Shown here piece after piece: positions 42,713 to 51,050 of a stretch of 64,000 nucleotides of DNA (position 1 is the stretch's first letter; every line of letters starts with the position of its first letter). This stretch comes from Sphingomonas sp. OK281 (GTDB lineage: Bacteria; Pseudomonadota; Alphaproteobacteria; Sphingomonadales; Sphingomonadaceae), in NCBI RefSeq assembly GCF_900115295.1, contig NZ_FOVZ01000002.1, positions 310,001 through 374,000 of the forward strand. The letters are read 5' to 3'. The position numbers and the translations under genes are program-made. The notes under the pieces are model-generated. The model did no database searches. It worked only from the letters and a program-made list of their open reading frames with translations, and was not told where the DNA came from.

Positions 42713-43435
42713 TCAGACGCGCGCGACCACGCCGGTGGCGACGACCGGGCCGGTCGGCAGGCCGGTCGGCGAGCCGCCGAGCGGTTCGACCGAGATCGCG
42801 AGCGTCGCGCCGGGCGCTATGCGACCGCGATCGACGCCCTTGGGTGCCAACGAGGTCGGACGTCCCGAGAGCAGGCCGAGCGAATGAGGCACACCGTCGC
42901 CGCCGATCACCCAGAGTTGCGCGACGCGCGCGTCCGGAACGCCGGGGCCGGCCGCGACGCGGAGCGCGCCGTTGGCGGGATCGTAGACCGCGGCGACGGG
43001 CGACTTCGCATCGCCGAGCATCGCGACGAGCACGCTGGTCGGCCGCGCGGCCGGTATTGAGGGGGCGATCGGTTGCGAGACGGGCACGGTCGGTTCTGGG
43101 CGGACCATGACAAACAGCAAAAGCGATGCGGCGAGCGCGCTGGTGACGGCGGCGAGCGCCGGCCAAGCGAAGCGGCTGGTTTGCGCGGGGGCCGGGGTTC
43201 CGTTGAGACTGGCTTCGATCCGGGCGGCGAGATGCGGCGGCGCGGCGTGTTCGGGCCAGAGGTCGAACAGGACTGCCAGGCGCGACCGCCACCATTCGAC
43301 CTGTGCGGCGAAACCGGGCTCGGCGAGCACGCGGCGCAGCGCTGCCCCGCGTTCTTCGCCTTCGAGCAGGCCGAGTGCGAGTTCGGCGGCGGCGACGTCC
43401 TCGGGCTCGCCGGTATCGGTGGTCGGATCAACCAT
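42713..43435 (-). CDS. Anti-sigma factor, RskA-like
   Basis: A 240-residue protein: an N-terminal cytoplasmic domain of about 90 residues (AAELALGLLEGEERGAALRRVLAEPGF, then VEWWRSRLAVLFDLWPE), one membrane helix near 93-112 and a periplasmic RskA-type beta domain (DPANGALRVAAG, AQLWVIGGDGVPHSLGLL). It should bind the ECF sigma factor whose gene overlaps it by 8 bp, releasing it when the periplasmic part is cut. Confidence 0.9.
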   Translation of the reverse strand: MVDPTTDTGEPEDVAAAELALGLLEGEERGAALRRVLAEPGFAAQVEWWRSRLAVLFDLWPEHAAPPHLAARIEASLNGTPAPAQTSRFAWPALAAVTSALAASLLLFVMVRPEPTVPVSQPIAPSIPAARPTSVLVAMLGDAKSPVAAVYDPANGALRVAAGPGVPDARVAQLWVIGGDGVPHSLGLLSGRPTSLAPKGVDRGRIAPGATLAISVEPLGGSPTGLPTGPVVATGVVARV

Positions 43436-44027
43436 CGAGGCAATCCTTCAGGCGGGCGAGACCGCGGCGGACCCAGCTCTTCATCGTGCCCAGCGGCACG
43501 GCGCGCTTGATCGCGAGTTCGGCGTAGGTGATGCCGTCGAAGAATGCGGTGCGGATCGCGTCACGCTGCTGCGGTTCGAGACCGTTCAGGCACTCGATCA
43601 GTTCGCGCGAGGACTCGCTCGCGAGCATCCCCGCCTCGGCACCCTCGCCGGGATCGGCGACGTCGGGCGCATCATCGAGCGGACTAGTGCGGCGGACGCC
43701 CTGCGCGCGCTGCCAGTCGATGGCGCGGTTGCGCGCGATCGTCGCCAACCAGGTTATCGGGCTCGCGCGACCGGGTTCCCAGGCACCGGCGCGTTTCCAG
43801 ATCGTGAGATAGACCTCGTGCAGCACATCCTCCGCGGCTTGGGCGTTGCCACAGATACGGTGCGTGATCCCGAAAAGCTTCGCGCTGGTCAGCGTATAGA
43901 GTTCGCGAAACGCGTCGCGGTCCTCCTGGCCGGTCCGCAGCAGCACCTCGGAAAGGTGCGCGCGGGCGGCGTCGGCGTTCGCCTGGGCGGCGTTGGCCCG
44001 TGCTGGGGGGGCATGTGCGATAGTCAC
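43428..44027 (-). CDS. ECF-type RNA polymerase sigma factor (SigK-like)
   Basis: A 199-residue sigma-70 family protein with region 2 (FRELYTLTSAKLFGITHRIC, then AEDVLHEVYLTIWKRA and WLATIARNRAIDWQR) and region 4 (GLEPQQRDAIRTAFFDGITYAELA, then GTMKSWVRRGLARLKDCL). There is a leading stretch of about 25 Ala-rich residues. Overlap with the RskA-like gene and its own type place it in the SigK/RskA group. It probably controls its own operon. Confidence 0.93.
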   Translation of the reverse strand: MTIAHAPPARANAAQANADAARAHLSEVLLRTGQEDRDAFRELYTLTSAKLFGITHRICGNAQAAEDVLHEVYLTIWKRAGAWEPGRASPITWLATIARNRAIDWQRAQGVRRTSPLDDAPDVADPGEGAEAGMLASESSRELIECLNGLEPQQRDAIRTAFFDGITYAELAIKRAVPLGTMKSWVRRGLARLKDCLDG

Positions 44028-44037
44028 GGTCGGGAAC

Positions 44038-44475
44038 CTAGCGGCTAAGTCCGTCGCGGCAATAGCCTTCGCCGGGCTTCACCGTGAGGCAGTCGGTTTT
44101 GCCGAACAGATATTTGAGCCCGGTCGCGTCGCCGTTGGTCGGGCGCAGGGTTTCGCGGATGCCGTTGCGATCGAACGATATCGTGTCGCCGCTCGCGATG
44201 CCGTCGAACTTGCCCTTGTTGTCGAGATCCCATTGCATCGTCAGTGCGTACTGGCCGGGTGTGGCCTTGGGGGCGATGTCGAGGACCATGCCTTCGACGC
44301 CCAGCCAGCGGCCGGCGTAATTGGGCGCCTTGGACTTGGGAGTGGCGGGCTTGGTAGTGGCGACGTTGCGCTCGACCGAGCCGGCGGAGGTCATGTTGCC
44401 GTCGCTGCTGGTATCGGGGGCTGGGCCGGAACAAGCGGTCAGCGCGGCGGCGGCGAGCAGGGTTAAGGCTTTCAT
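44038..44475 (-). CDS. Putative lipoprotein of unknown function
   Basis: A 145-residue protein with a lipobox (AAAALTAC, Cys near 15), a Ser/Thr/Pro/Lys-rich linker and a C-terminal beta-like domain (NYAGRWLGVEGMVLDIAPK, QYALTMQWDLDNKGKFDG, DTISFDR, two Cys near the end). The gene is 10 bp upstream of the sigma factor gene and may share its promoter. I do not recognise a named family. Confidence 0.75.
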   Translation of the reverse strand: MKALTLLAAAALTACSGPAPDTSSDGNMTSAGSVERNVATTKPATPKSKAPNYAGRWLGVEGMVLDIAPKATPGQYALTMQWDLDNKGKFDGIASGDTISFDRNGIRETLRPTNGDATGLKYLFGKTDCLTVKPGEGYCRDGLSR

Positions 44476-44516
44476 GGCGCTTCTCCTCGGGGGGCAAGGT
44501 CGACAGTCCTTCATGC

Positions 44517-44643
44517 GATCCTCCCCCGCAAGGGGGAGGTGGCACCGAAGGTGACGGAGGGGGAGGATACGTAACAGATGTTGCCTCATTCCTCCCCCTC
44601 CGTCTGGCAAGCGCCAGCCACCTCCCCCTTGCGGGGGAGGATC
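44517..44643. repeat. Palindromic repeat, family B, copy 2
   Basis: GATCCTCCCCCGCAAGGGGG..GACGGAGGGGGAGG and CCTCCCCCTCCGTC..CCCCCTTGCGGGGGAGGATC are inverted, with the same plan as 7461-7576. It lies in the divergent gap between the lipoprotein gene and rpiB. Confidence 0.85.
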
Positions 44644-44743
44644 GTTGCGGTTCACCGGCCGCGTTCGCGAACAGGTGTGGCAAATCGGCGCTTGGGAGGG
44701 TAGGGGGCTGGGCACCCGATCCCCCGTCACAGGATTACGCCAG

Positions 44744-45178
44744 GTGCGCATCGCCATCGCGTCCGATCACGCTGCCGTTTCGTTGAAAGCGGTGCTCGCT
44801 GCTTGGCTGCGCGAGGCGGGGCACGACGTGCTCGATCTTGGTCCCGAAGGCACTGCCAGCGTCGATTATCCTGACTATGGGTTCAAGCTTGCTGCAGCGA
44901 TCGCCGATGGCAGCGCCGAGCGCGGTATCGCGCTGTGCGGCTCCGGGATCGGCATTTCGATTGCTGCCAACCGCAACCCCGCCTGCCGCTGCGCACTCGT
45001 CTCCGAACCGCTGTCGGCGAGCCTCGCGCGCATCCATAACGACGCCAACGTGATCGCGATGGGCGCGCGCCTGATCGGCGAGGAAATGGCCAAGGCGTGC
45101 GTCGAAGCTTTCCTGTCCGCCGAATTTGCCGGCGGCCGTCATCAACTCCGTGTCGACAAGTTAAAGGTCCCCGCATGA
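44744..45178 (+). CDS. rpiB: Ribose-5-phosphate isomerase B
   Basis: A 144-residue enzyme that interconverts ribose-5-phosphate and ribulose-5-phosphate. It begins [18 protein letters not shown] and holds the catalytic Cys in [15 protein letters not shown]. The start is a GTG at 44744; the open frame upstream runs through the repeat and is not coding. Its stop overlaps the glyA start by 4 bp (ATGA), so the two are translated together. Confidence 0.92.
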   Translation: MRIAIASDHAAVSLKAVLAAWLREAGHDVLDLGPEGTASVDYPDYGFKLAAAIADGSAERGIALCGSGIGISIAANRNPACRCALVSEPLSASLARIHNDANVIAMGARLIGEEMAKACVEAFLSAEFAGGRHQLRVDKLKVPA

Positions 45179-46485
45179 GCACTCAGCCCCGCGAACTCCA
45201 CGACGTCCAGCCCGATGGCTTCTTTACGCGCGGCCTGGCCGATGCGGACGCTGCCGTTTTCGCCGGCGTCGCTGCCGAACTGGAACGCGAGCAGACGCAG
45301 ATCGAGTTGATCGCGTCCGAGAACATCGTCTCGAAGGCAGTGCTCGAGGCGCAGGGCTCGGTGTTCACGAACAAGTACGCCGAAGGCTATCCGGGCAAGC
45401 GTTACTATCAGGGCTGCGCGCCGTCGGACACGGTCGAAACGCTGGCGATCGAGCGGGCGCGCGCCATCTTCGGCTGTGGGTTCGTCAACGTGCAGCCGCA
45501 TTCGGGCGCGCAGGCGAACGGCGCGGTGATGCTCGCGCTGGTCAAGCCGGGCGATACGATCCTCGGCATGAGCCTCGATGCGGGCGGTCACCTGACGCAT
45601 GGCGCGAAGCCGGCGATGTCGGGCAAGTGGTTCAACGCCATTCAATACGGTGTCGATGCGACCACGCATCTGATCGACTACGATCAGGTCGAGGCGCTGG
45701 CGGTCGAGCATCAGCCGAAACTGATCATCGCGGGTGGTTCGGCCTATCCGCGGACGATCGACTTCGCGCGCTTCCGGGCGATCGCGGACAAGGTCGGTGC
45801 GTATTTCATGGTCGACATGGCGCATTTCGCCGGGATCGTCGCAGCGGGCCTGCACCCGACGCCGTTCGGCCACGCGCATGTCGTGACGACCACCACGCAC
45901 AAGACTCTGCGGGGACCGCGCGGTGGCATGATCATGACCAACGACGAGGCGCTGGCGAAGAAGATCAACTCGGCGGTGTTCCCGGGGCTCCAGGGTGGGC
46001 CGCTGATGCACGTGATCGCGGCGAAAGCGGTCGCGTTCGGCGAGGCGCTCCAGCCTGATTTCAAGAGCTACATCGCGGCTGTCGTCGAGAACGCCAAGGT
46101 GCTGGCGGCGACGCTCAAGGAGCGTGGCTCGGACGTGGTCTCGGGCGGCACCGACACGCATCTGGCGCTGATCGACCTCACCCCGCTGGGCATCACCGGG
46201 CGCGATGCGGACGAGGCGCTGGAGCGTGCGGGGATCACCTGCAACAAGAACGGCATTCCCAACGATCCGCTGCCGCCGGTGAAGACCAGCGGCATCCGCG
46301 TCGGTTCGCCCGCGGGTACGACGCGTGGGTTCGGCCCGGCTGAGTTCCGCGAGATCGGCAACATGGTCGCCGACGTGCTGGACGGCCTCGCGAAAAAGGG
46401 CGAGCATGGGGACCCGGAAGTCGAGGCGGACGTTCGGACGCGTGTTCGTGCACTGTGCGCGCGCTTCCCGATCTATCAAGGATAA
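45175..46485 (+). CDS. glyA: Serine hydroxymethyltransferase
   Basis: A 436-residue PLP enzyme that converts serine and tetrahydrofolate to glycine and 5,10-methylene-tetrahydrofolate. It has LIASENIVS (about 46-54), the Schiff-base Lys at 243 ([14 protein letters not shown]) and [16 protein letters not shown]. The ATG at 45175 overlaps the rpiB stop. A small protein and nrdR follow at once. Confidence 0.97.
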   Translation: MSTQPRELHDVQPDGFFTRGLADADAAVFAGVAAELEREQTQIELIASENIVSKAVLEAQGSVFTNKYAEGYPGKRYYQGCAPSDTVETLAIERARAIFGCGFVNVQPHSGAQANGAVMLALVKPGDTILGMSLDAGGHLTHGAKPAMSGKWFNAIQYGVDATTHLIDYDQVEALAVEHQPKLIIAGGSAYPRTIDFARFRAIADKVGAYFMVDMAHFAGIVAAGLHPTPFGHAHVVTTTTHKTLRGPRGGMIMTNDEALAKKINSAVFPGLQGGPLMHVIAAKAVAFGEALQPDFKSYIAAVVENAKVLAATLKERGSDVVSGGTDTHLALIDLTPLGITGRDADEALERAGITCNKNGIPNDPLPPVKTSGIRVGSPAGTTRGFGPAEFREIGNMVADVLDGLAKKGEHGDPEVEADVRTRVRALCARFPIYQG

Positions 46486-46490
46486 GTAGC

Positions 46491-46670
46491 ATGTCGAAGT
46501 TCGACGACGTCCAGAACGACATCAAGGCAACCCCCGGCCTCGGCAAGAGCATGGCCAAGTGGAGCGCGCTTGGCGCGGTCGTGGCGATCCCGGTGCCGGT
46601 GATCGGCCCGATCTTCGGCGCACTCGCGGGCGCGGGCTACGCGTACTACAAGGGCAAGAAGAAGGTCTGA
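46491..46670 (+). CDS. Small glycine-rich membrane protein of unknown function
   Basis: A 59-residue protein: a polar N-terminus (MSKFDDVQNDIKATPG), then a hydrophobic helix with small residues (LGAVVAIPVPVIGPIFGALAG) and a basic tail KGKKKV. It is 5 bp after glyA and its stop touches the nrdR start, so it is co-transcribed with both. No named family is recognised. Confidence 0.72.
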   Translation: MSKFDDVQNDIKATPGLGKSMAKWSALGAVVAIPVPVIGPIFGALAGAGYAYYKGKKKV

Positions 46671-47135
46671 ATGCGCTGCCCCTTCTGCGGACATGAAGAC
46701 AGCCAGGTAAAGGACAGCCGCCCCACCGAAGACGGGGCGGCGATCCGACGCCGGCGCCAATGCGAAGGGTGCGCCGCGCGTTTTACGACGTTCGAGCGGA
46801 TCCAGTTGCGCGAGCTGTTCGTGTTGAAGAGTGAGGGCAGGCGGGAGCCGTTCGATCGAGAAAAGCTGCTGCGGTCGTTGTCGATCGCGACGCGGAAGCG
46901 GGCGATCGAGGCTGGGCGGATCGAGAAGCTGGTGAGCGGGATCCAGCGGCGGCTGGAGACGCTGGGTGAGAACGACGTGACGTCGAAGCGGATCGGTGAG
47001 ATGGTGATGGACGGGCTCAAGGGTCTCGATTCCGTGGCGTATATCCGGTTTGCGAGTGTGTATCGGGACTTTAGCGAGGCCAAGGACTTCGAGGCTTTTG
47101 CCGGGAGTGTCGAGGAGGTTGGGCGGACGGAGTGA
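46671..47135 (+). CDS. nrdR: Transcriptional repressor NrdR
   Basis: A 154-residue protein with an N-terminal zinc ribbon ([17 protein letters not shown], then [18 protein letters not shown]) and an ATP-cone domain from about residue 50 ([30 protein letters not shown]). It represses ribonucleotide reductase genes by binding NrdR boxes in response to ATP/dATP. No nrd gene or NrdR box is seen in this window. Confidence 0.96.
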   Translation: MRCPFCGHEDSQVKDSRPTEDGAAIRRRRQCEGCAARFTTFERIQLRELFVLKSEGRREPFDREKLLRSLSIATRKRAIEAGRIEKLVSGIQRRLETLGENDVTSKRIGEMVMDGLKGLDSVAYIRFASVYRDFSEAKDFEAFAGSVEEVGRTE

Positions 47136-47238
47136 CTTGGGGCCTGCTTCCTGAATTAGGCTTGGCCTATCATGCCGGGATCCGCCGCGTTGCTGGCAAG
47201 AACGCAGCGCTTGCTTTATCGACGGTCCCTCACCCCCG

Positions 47239-47289
47239 CCGTTCGTCCTGAGTAGGGACTGAGCCTGGCGAAGGCCCGTATCGAAGGAC
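47239..47289. repeat. Inverted repeat, family G, left flank of GIY-YIG gene
   Basis: CCGTTCGTCCTGAGTAGGGA..GCGAAGGCCCGTATCGAAGGA. Its reverse complement matches 47569-47620 almost base for base. The two copies face each other on either side of the GIY-YIG gene, which starts 8 bp after this copy. Confidence 0.85.
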
Positions 47290-47296
47290 AGGTTGC

Positions 47297-47620
47297 ATGA
47301 GCTTTTACGCCTACATGCTCCGCTGTTCGGACGGCAGCTACTACATCGCCACACCGACGCGCTCGAACGCCGGATCGCACAGCACCAGCATGGTGAGCTT
47401 CCCGGGTATACCCACAACAGGCGGCCGGTGACGCTGATATGGTCGCAAGATTTCCCCAGCAGGATAGAGGCATTGGAGACCGAGCGTCAGTTGAAAGGCT
47501 GGACGCGGGCGAAGAAGGAAGCTTTGGCGGCTGGCGATTGGGAAGCAGTGCGCTTTCTCGCACGCAAATCCTTCGATACGGGTCTTCGGCTTCGCTCAGC
47601 CCCTACTCAGGACGAACGGG
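47297..47620 (+). pseudogene. GIY-YIG nuclease domain gene with one-base deletion
   Basis: ATG at 47297 starts MSFYAYMLRCSDGSYYI, a normal GIY-YIG N-terminus, but the frame then leaves the family (ATPTRSN..) and stops soon. In the next frame, from about 47349, the domain continues as HTDALERRIAQHQHGELPGYT, then RLETERQ-like (EALETERQLKGWTRAKKEALA). One base, probably a G of GGC (Gly before HTD), is missing near 47348. After the shift the frame stays open into trmJ. Without the deletion the domain would be about 95 residues, of the short single-domain type. Confidence 0.85.
47569..47620. repeat. Inverted repeat, family G, right flank of GIY-YIG gene
   Basis: TCCTTCGATACGGG..CTACTCAGGACGAACGGG, the reverse complement of 47239-47289 with a few mismatches. 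It overlaps the codons for the end of the GIY-YIG domain (SFDTGLRLRSAPTQDER). Confidence 0.85.
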
Positions 47621-47730
47621 GTGGGGCGGGTGAGCGGGATGGTTTGGCTGAGCATGAAGGATTGGCCGAGCCGGACGACTTTGGTGAGCTTGGCGAGATT
47701 GGTGGATTTGGCGACGTGATTGACGAAAAC

Positions 47731-48528
47731 ATGCTTGGTAAGGACGTGGCCAGCGACAGCGATGTGCTCTCGGACGGGTTGGAGGCGGTCGGCGCTTCGA
47801 CCCCACCCCCCGTCATCGTCCTCGTCCGCCCCCAACTCGGCGAGAACATCGGCAAGGCCGCGCGCGCGATGCTCAACTTCGGGCTCACCGAAATGCGCCT
47901 CGTCTCCCCGCGGGACGGCTGGCCCAACCCCTCCGCCGGCCCAGCCGCCAGCGGTGCCGACATCGTGCTCCAGAACGCCAAGGTCTACGACAGCGTCGCC
48001 GCAGCCACCGCCGACTGCGCGCAGGTGTTCGCGACCACGGTACGCAAGCGCGGCGTGACCAAGCCGGTAGTCACCCCCGAACAGGCCGCAACCGAGATCC
48101 ACGCCGCCCCCGGTCGCTCCGCGATCCTGTTCGGGCCCGAGCGCTCGGGCCTCGAAACCGACGATGTCGCGGTCGCGCGCACGATCATCACGGTGCCGAT
48201 CAATCCGGAGTTCGGCTCGCTCAACCTCGCCCAGGCGGTGATCCTGGTCGCGTATGAATGGTCGAAGGGCCTCACCGCCGAGCGCGAGCTGTCGCAGCCG
48301 TCGATCAACCCGATCATGCCGCCCGCGCCGCAGGAGGAGCTCGACGGCATGATCGGGCAGCTCGATGCGATGCTGATGGGGGCGGGGTTCTTCCACCTGC
48401 CCGACAAGATGCAGTCGACGCGGCGGACTCTGCGGACGTTGCTGACCAAGCCGGGCTGGTCGAGCCAGGAGATTCGGACTCTCCGCGGGGTGTTGTCGTC
48501 GCTGGCGGGGAAGCGGCCGCGGCCATAA
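47731..48528 (+). CDS. trmJ: RNA 2'-O-methyltransferase, TrmJ/SpoU family
   Basis: A SPOUT methyltransferase of about 265 residues. The core begins PPVIVLVRPQLGENIGKAARAM and has the SpoU motifs ILFGPERSGLE and INPEFGSLNLAQAVILVAYEW. Its best-matched group is TrmJ, which methylates the ribose at tRNA position 32. The C-terminal part with RRTLRTLLTKPGWSSQEIRTLRGV is normal. The start is uncertain: ATG at 47731, GTG at 47716 or GTG at 47752 are possible. The frame is open all the way back into the GIY-YIG domain. Confidence 0.9.
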   Translation: MLGKDVASDSDVLSDGLEAVGASTPPPVIVLVRPQLGENIGKAARAMLNFGLTEMRLVSPRDGWPNPSAGPAASGADIVLQNAKVYDSVAAATADCAQVFATTVRKRGVTKPVVTPEQAATEIHAAPGRSAILFGPERSGLETDDVAVARTIITVPINPEFGSLNLAQAVILVAYEWSKGLTAERELSQPSINPIMPPAPQEELDGMIGQLDAMLMGAGFFHLPDKMQSTRRTLRTLLTKPGWSSQEIRTLRGVLSSLAGKRPRP

Positions 48529-48531
48529 TCC

Positions 48532-48635
48532 CCCCTCCCTGGAAGGGAGGGGCCGGGGGTGGGTCGGCTGCTTGGCGGGCGGGGTGGCGGTTACAGGGCC
48601 GACCCACCCCCAACCCCTCCCTTTCAGGGCGGGGA
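48532..48635. repeat. Palindromic repeat, family C, copy 2
   Basis: CTCCCTGGAAGGGAGG..GGGGGTGGGTCGG and CCGACCCACCCCC..CCTCCCTTTCAGGGCGGGG are inverted; compare 39286-39397. It fills the convergent gap between trmJ and the chorismate mutase gene. Confidence 0.85.
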
Positions 48636-48645
48636 GTGCGTCACC

Positions 48646-48981
48646 CTAGCGGCGGTCGAACGCCGCCAGTTCATAGGCGATCGAGGCTTCGACCAGCGTT
48701 TCCCAAAGGTCCGCAACCGCGGCTTCCGGCACTCCGAGTCTCACCGCCTCGGCCCGTGCGTTGTCGATTACCTGCGTCTTCCGCGCCTCGTCGCGCACAT
48801 GCCCGCGCTCGGGCTTGATGCGCGCGGCGGCGTCCATGTACGCGAAACGCTTGGCAAGCAGCGCGACGAGGTCCCGGTCGAGCGCGTCGACGCCCGCGCG
48901 GACCTCGGTCATGGTCGTGCAGTCTGGACCGGCCAGTATAGCATCGGCGATGTTGGAACGGGGTTGGGTGGAACTGGACAT
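48646..48981 (-). CDS. Chorismate mutase (AroQ class, monofunctional)
   Basis: A 111-residue all-helical protein with the order expected of AroQ: VRAGVDALDRDLVALLAKRFAYMDAAARIK (helix 1 with the substrate Arg), VRDEARKTQVIDNARAEAVRLGVPE and a C-terminal helix with LWETLVEASIAYEL. It rearranges chorismate to prephenate; the short free-standing form also includes isochorismate-pyruvate lyases (PchB-like), which I cannot rule out. No signal peptide. It converges with trmJ. Confidence 0.85.
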   Translation of the reverse strand: MSSSTQPRSNIADAILAGPDCTTMTEVRAGVDALDRDLVALLAKRFAYMDAAARIKPERGHVRDEARKTQVIDNARAEAVRLGVPEAAVADLWETLVEASIAYELAAFDRR

Positions 48982-49121
48982 GATGCGTCAATACCGCGGT
49001 CCGTTGCGCTGTCCAGCGAACCGCATCACCGCCGCCAGCACGGCGGGCATTTCGGTTGCGTAATGAGCGCGCGCACGGCACCATCCCGGCCATCGCCCAA
49101 CCATGACGTTCGAGGCCCGCA

Positions 49122-49376
49122 ATGTTCCTGACGACGATGATCGCTGCCCTGGCCATGCAGGCCGCCCCCGCTCCTATAGTGGCAAAACCCGTCGTCGATC
49201 CCGACAAGAAGATCTGTCGCAACGAGACGACGACCGGCAGCATCATGGGCCACCGGGTCTGCCATACGCGCGCGGAATGGGCGGCGATGAGCAAGGTGGA
49301 GTCGGGCGGCCGCGACACTTTTCGCGATCAGACCACCAATCCGGGCCAGCCAAGTCTCGGTGGTCGGGGCGGCTGA
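49122..49376 (+). CDS. Small secreted protein of unknown function
   Basis: An 84-residue protein with a short signal peptide (MFLTTMIAALAMQAAPAPI) and a mature part with two Cys, ICRNETTTGSIMGHRVCHTRAEWAAM, then a Gly-rich end. The two Cys could form a disulfide in the periplasm. The same plan (ICR..G..C.TRAEW) is familiar from sphingomonad hypotheticals. No function known. Confidence 0.75.
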   Translation: MFLTTMIAALAMQAAPAPIVAKPVVDPDKKICRNETTTGSIMGHRVCHTRAEWAAMSKVESGGRDTFRDQTTNPGQPSLGGRGG

Positions 49377-49558
49377 CAGGCTTGCCGACTTGACCGCCGG
49401 CCCGCTTTCGGACATAGGCCCGCGCTTCGCGACAGGCACCGCACCCCGGTGAAGCGGATGCCCTGCCCCATGGATCTCGTCCACGGCCAGCAGGCGATAC
49501 CGGGAATGATCCGCTCCAGCGATGGCGCGGGTTCGTCACAAGCTGCCAAGGACTTACT

Positions 49559-50173
49559 ATGTCGAAGCGTCAAAGCGCGAAGTACAAACTCGATCGCCGT
49601 ATGGGCGAGAACATCTGGGGCCGTCCCAAGTCGCCGGTCAACAAGCGCGAATACGGCCCGGGCCAGCACGGCCAGCGCCGCAAGGGCAAGGTCAGCGATT
49701 TCGGTATCCAGCTGCGCGCCAAGCAGAAGCTCAAGGGCTATTATGGCGACGTGACCGAGAAGCAGTTCCGTGCATGCTACCACGAGGCTGCGCGTCTGAA
49801 GGGCGATACCTCGCAGAACCTGATCGGCCTGCTCGAGCAGCGCCTCGACATGATCGTCTACCGCGCCAAGTTCGCACCGACGATCTTCGCGGCACGCCAG
49901 ATCGTCTCGCACGGCCACATCCGCGTCAACGGCGTGAAGTGCAACATCGCCTCGCGTCGCTGCTTCGTCGGCGACGAGATCACGCTGGGTTCGAAGGCGC
50001 AGGAAATGGCGCTGGTCATGGAAGCCCAGAGCCTCGCCGAGCGCGAGATTCCCGACTATGTCGCCACCGACGGTGCGGCCAAGGTCACCTTCACGCGCGT
50101 CCCGACGCTCGACGAAGTGCCTTACCCGGTGAAGATGGAACCGAACCTGGTCGTCGAGTTCTATTCGCGCTAA
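49559..50173 (+). CDS. rpsD: 30S ribosomal protein S4
   Basis: A 204-residue protein. It starts [21 protein letters not shown] and contains the S4 RNA-binding domain ([34 protein letters not shown]). It is one of the first proteins to bind 16S rRNA. The ATG follows CAAGGACTTACT. It is a single gene here, outside the main ribosomal operons, as in other alphaproteobacteria. The 182 bp upstream hold no gene and probably carry its promoter and leader. Confidence 0.98.
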   Translation: MSKRQSAKYKLDRRMGENIWGRPKSPVNKREYGPGQHGQRRKGKVSDFGIQLRAKQKLKGYYGDVTEKQFRACYHEAARLKGDTSQNLIGLLEQRLDMIVYRAKFAPTIFAARQIVSHGHIRVNGVKCNIASRRCFVGDEITLGSKAQEMALVMEAQSLAEREIPDYVATDGAAKVTFTRVPTLDEVPYPVKMEPNLVVEFYSR

Positions 50174-50256
50174 GTCGAGTATAACGAGACCGGCTGGCGG
50201 TGCGCAGGCACCGTCCGACGGCGTGGCTTTGCCACGGCGCGGTTTGGAACAGAAAC

Positions 50257-50283
50257 GGGCGGTCCTGCGGGGCCGCCCTTTTT
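50257..50283 (+). terminator. Rho-independent terminator of rpsD
   Basis: GGGCGGTCC / GGCCGCCC form a GC stem with one bulged base and a small loop, followed directly by TTTTT (50279-50283). Confidence 0.85.
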
Positions 50284-50734
50284 CGTTGCGTGACATCCGC
50301 AAGGACGCAGGCGCCTCGGGCGGCATGGGTCCGCGAGGTCGCCTTGAACGGGCAAGGGGCTCAACGCCGACGATTGCAGTGCTAGAGGGCCCCTACGAGC
50401 CGTTACGGCCGCGCGATCGTACTGGGCGCCCCTTCATGACATCCGATCCCGGAAGGTTATGGCTCGCCCTAACGACTTGCCGCGTCAGGATATGATTTCG
50501 AGGTAACAGGTCGCAGTCTCGCTGAGATCTCGCGGTCGGCCCGAACCGGCGCCCGTTGAGGCGCTATCGCCCCGCAATGATCGAATATGGTTGCAGATCC
50601 AATCCGTCGGTTCACCGCGATACCAGGCAGGTGGAGCGCCGCCGGCGTTCATCGCGTGTCAAAGTACACTATCGTGACTCGAGCAGCATCGTGCATCCGA
50701 GCGGAAGGTAGAACCGATGGGTAACAAGGGAAAA
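50284..50734. other. Gene-poor 450-bp gap between rpsD and tRNA-Phe
   Basis: No reading frame here looks like a gene on either strand: the open stretches have no ribosome-binding sites, no family similarity and mixed composition. I see no direct repeat of the tRNA 3' end that would mark an integrated element. It could hold a small RNA or an unrecognised remnant. Confidence 0.5.
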
Positions 50735-50810
50735 TGGTGCCCGGAGACGGGGTCGAACCGCCGACACTGCGATTTTCAGTCGCATGCTCTACCAACTGAG
50801 CTATCCGGGC
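50735..50810 (-). tRNA. tRNA-Phe (GAA)
   Basis: A 76-nt cloverleaf on the minus strand. The acceptor stem is GCCCGGA pairing with TCCGGGC, and the 3' end ACCA is encoded. The D-arm contains AGCTCAGTTGGTAGAGC, the anticodon stem-loop is TGCGA-CTGAAAA-TCGCA with GAA at the centre, and the T-arm contains GGTTCGACC. It lies downstream of yacG on the same strand. Confidence 0.98.
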
Positions 50811-50864
50811 ATCGTCCGATCTGGGACCGGAGAAGCGTCCGATCTTGTGATCGGAAGGGCGCGT

Positions 50865-51050
50865 TTAGTCGGGGTCTTCGGCGCTGTCCAGCCCCGTTTG
50901 TGAGATTGATCGGCCGGGAATGCGATAGCCTTCGCCAAGCCACTGCAACAGGTCGCGGTCGCGGTGGCGACTCGAGCAGAACGGCTTGTAGTCGGCGACC
51001 GCGGCCTGGTCGCAGATCGGGCATTTGATGGTCGGGGCGGCGGCGTTCAT
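50865..51050 (-). CDS. yacG: DNA gyrase inhibitor YacG-like zinc-finger protein
   Basis: A 61-residue protein with the first zinc pair CPIC at about 10-13 and then FCSSRHRDRDLLQWLGEGYRIPG. YacG usually has four Cys (CxxC and CxxxC); here the last Cys is His (FCSSRH), giving a CCCH set. The start at 51050 overlaps the stop of the RNase gene by 4 bp. In E. coli YacG blocks gyrase. Confidence 0.9.
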   Translation of the reverse strand: MNAAAPTIKCPICDQAAVADYKPFCSSRHRDRDLLQWLGEGYRIPGRSISQTGLDSAEDPD

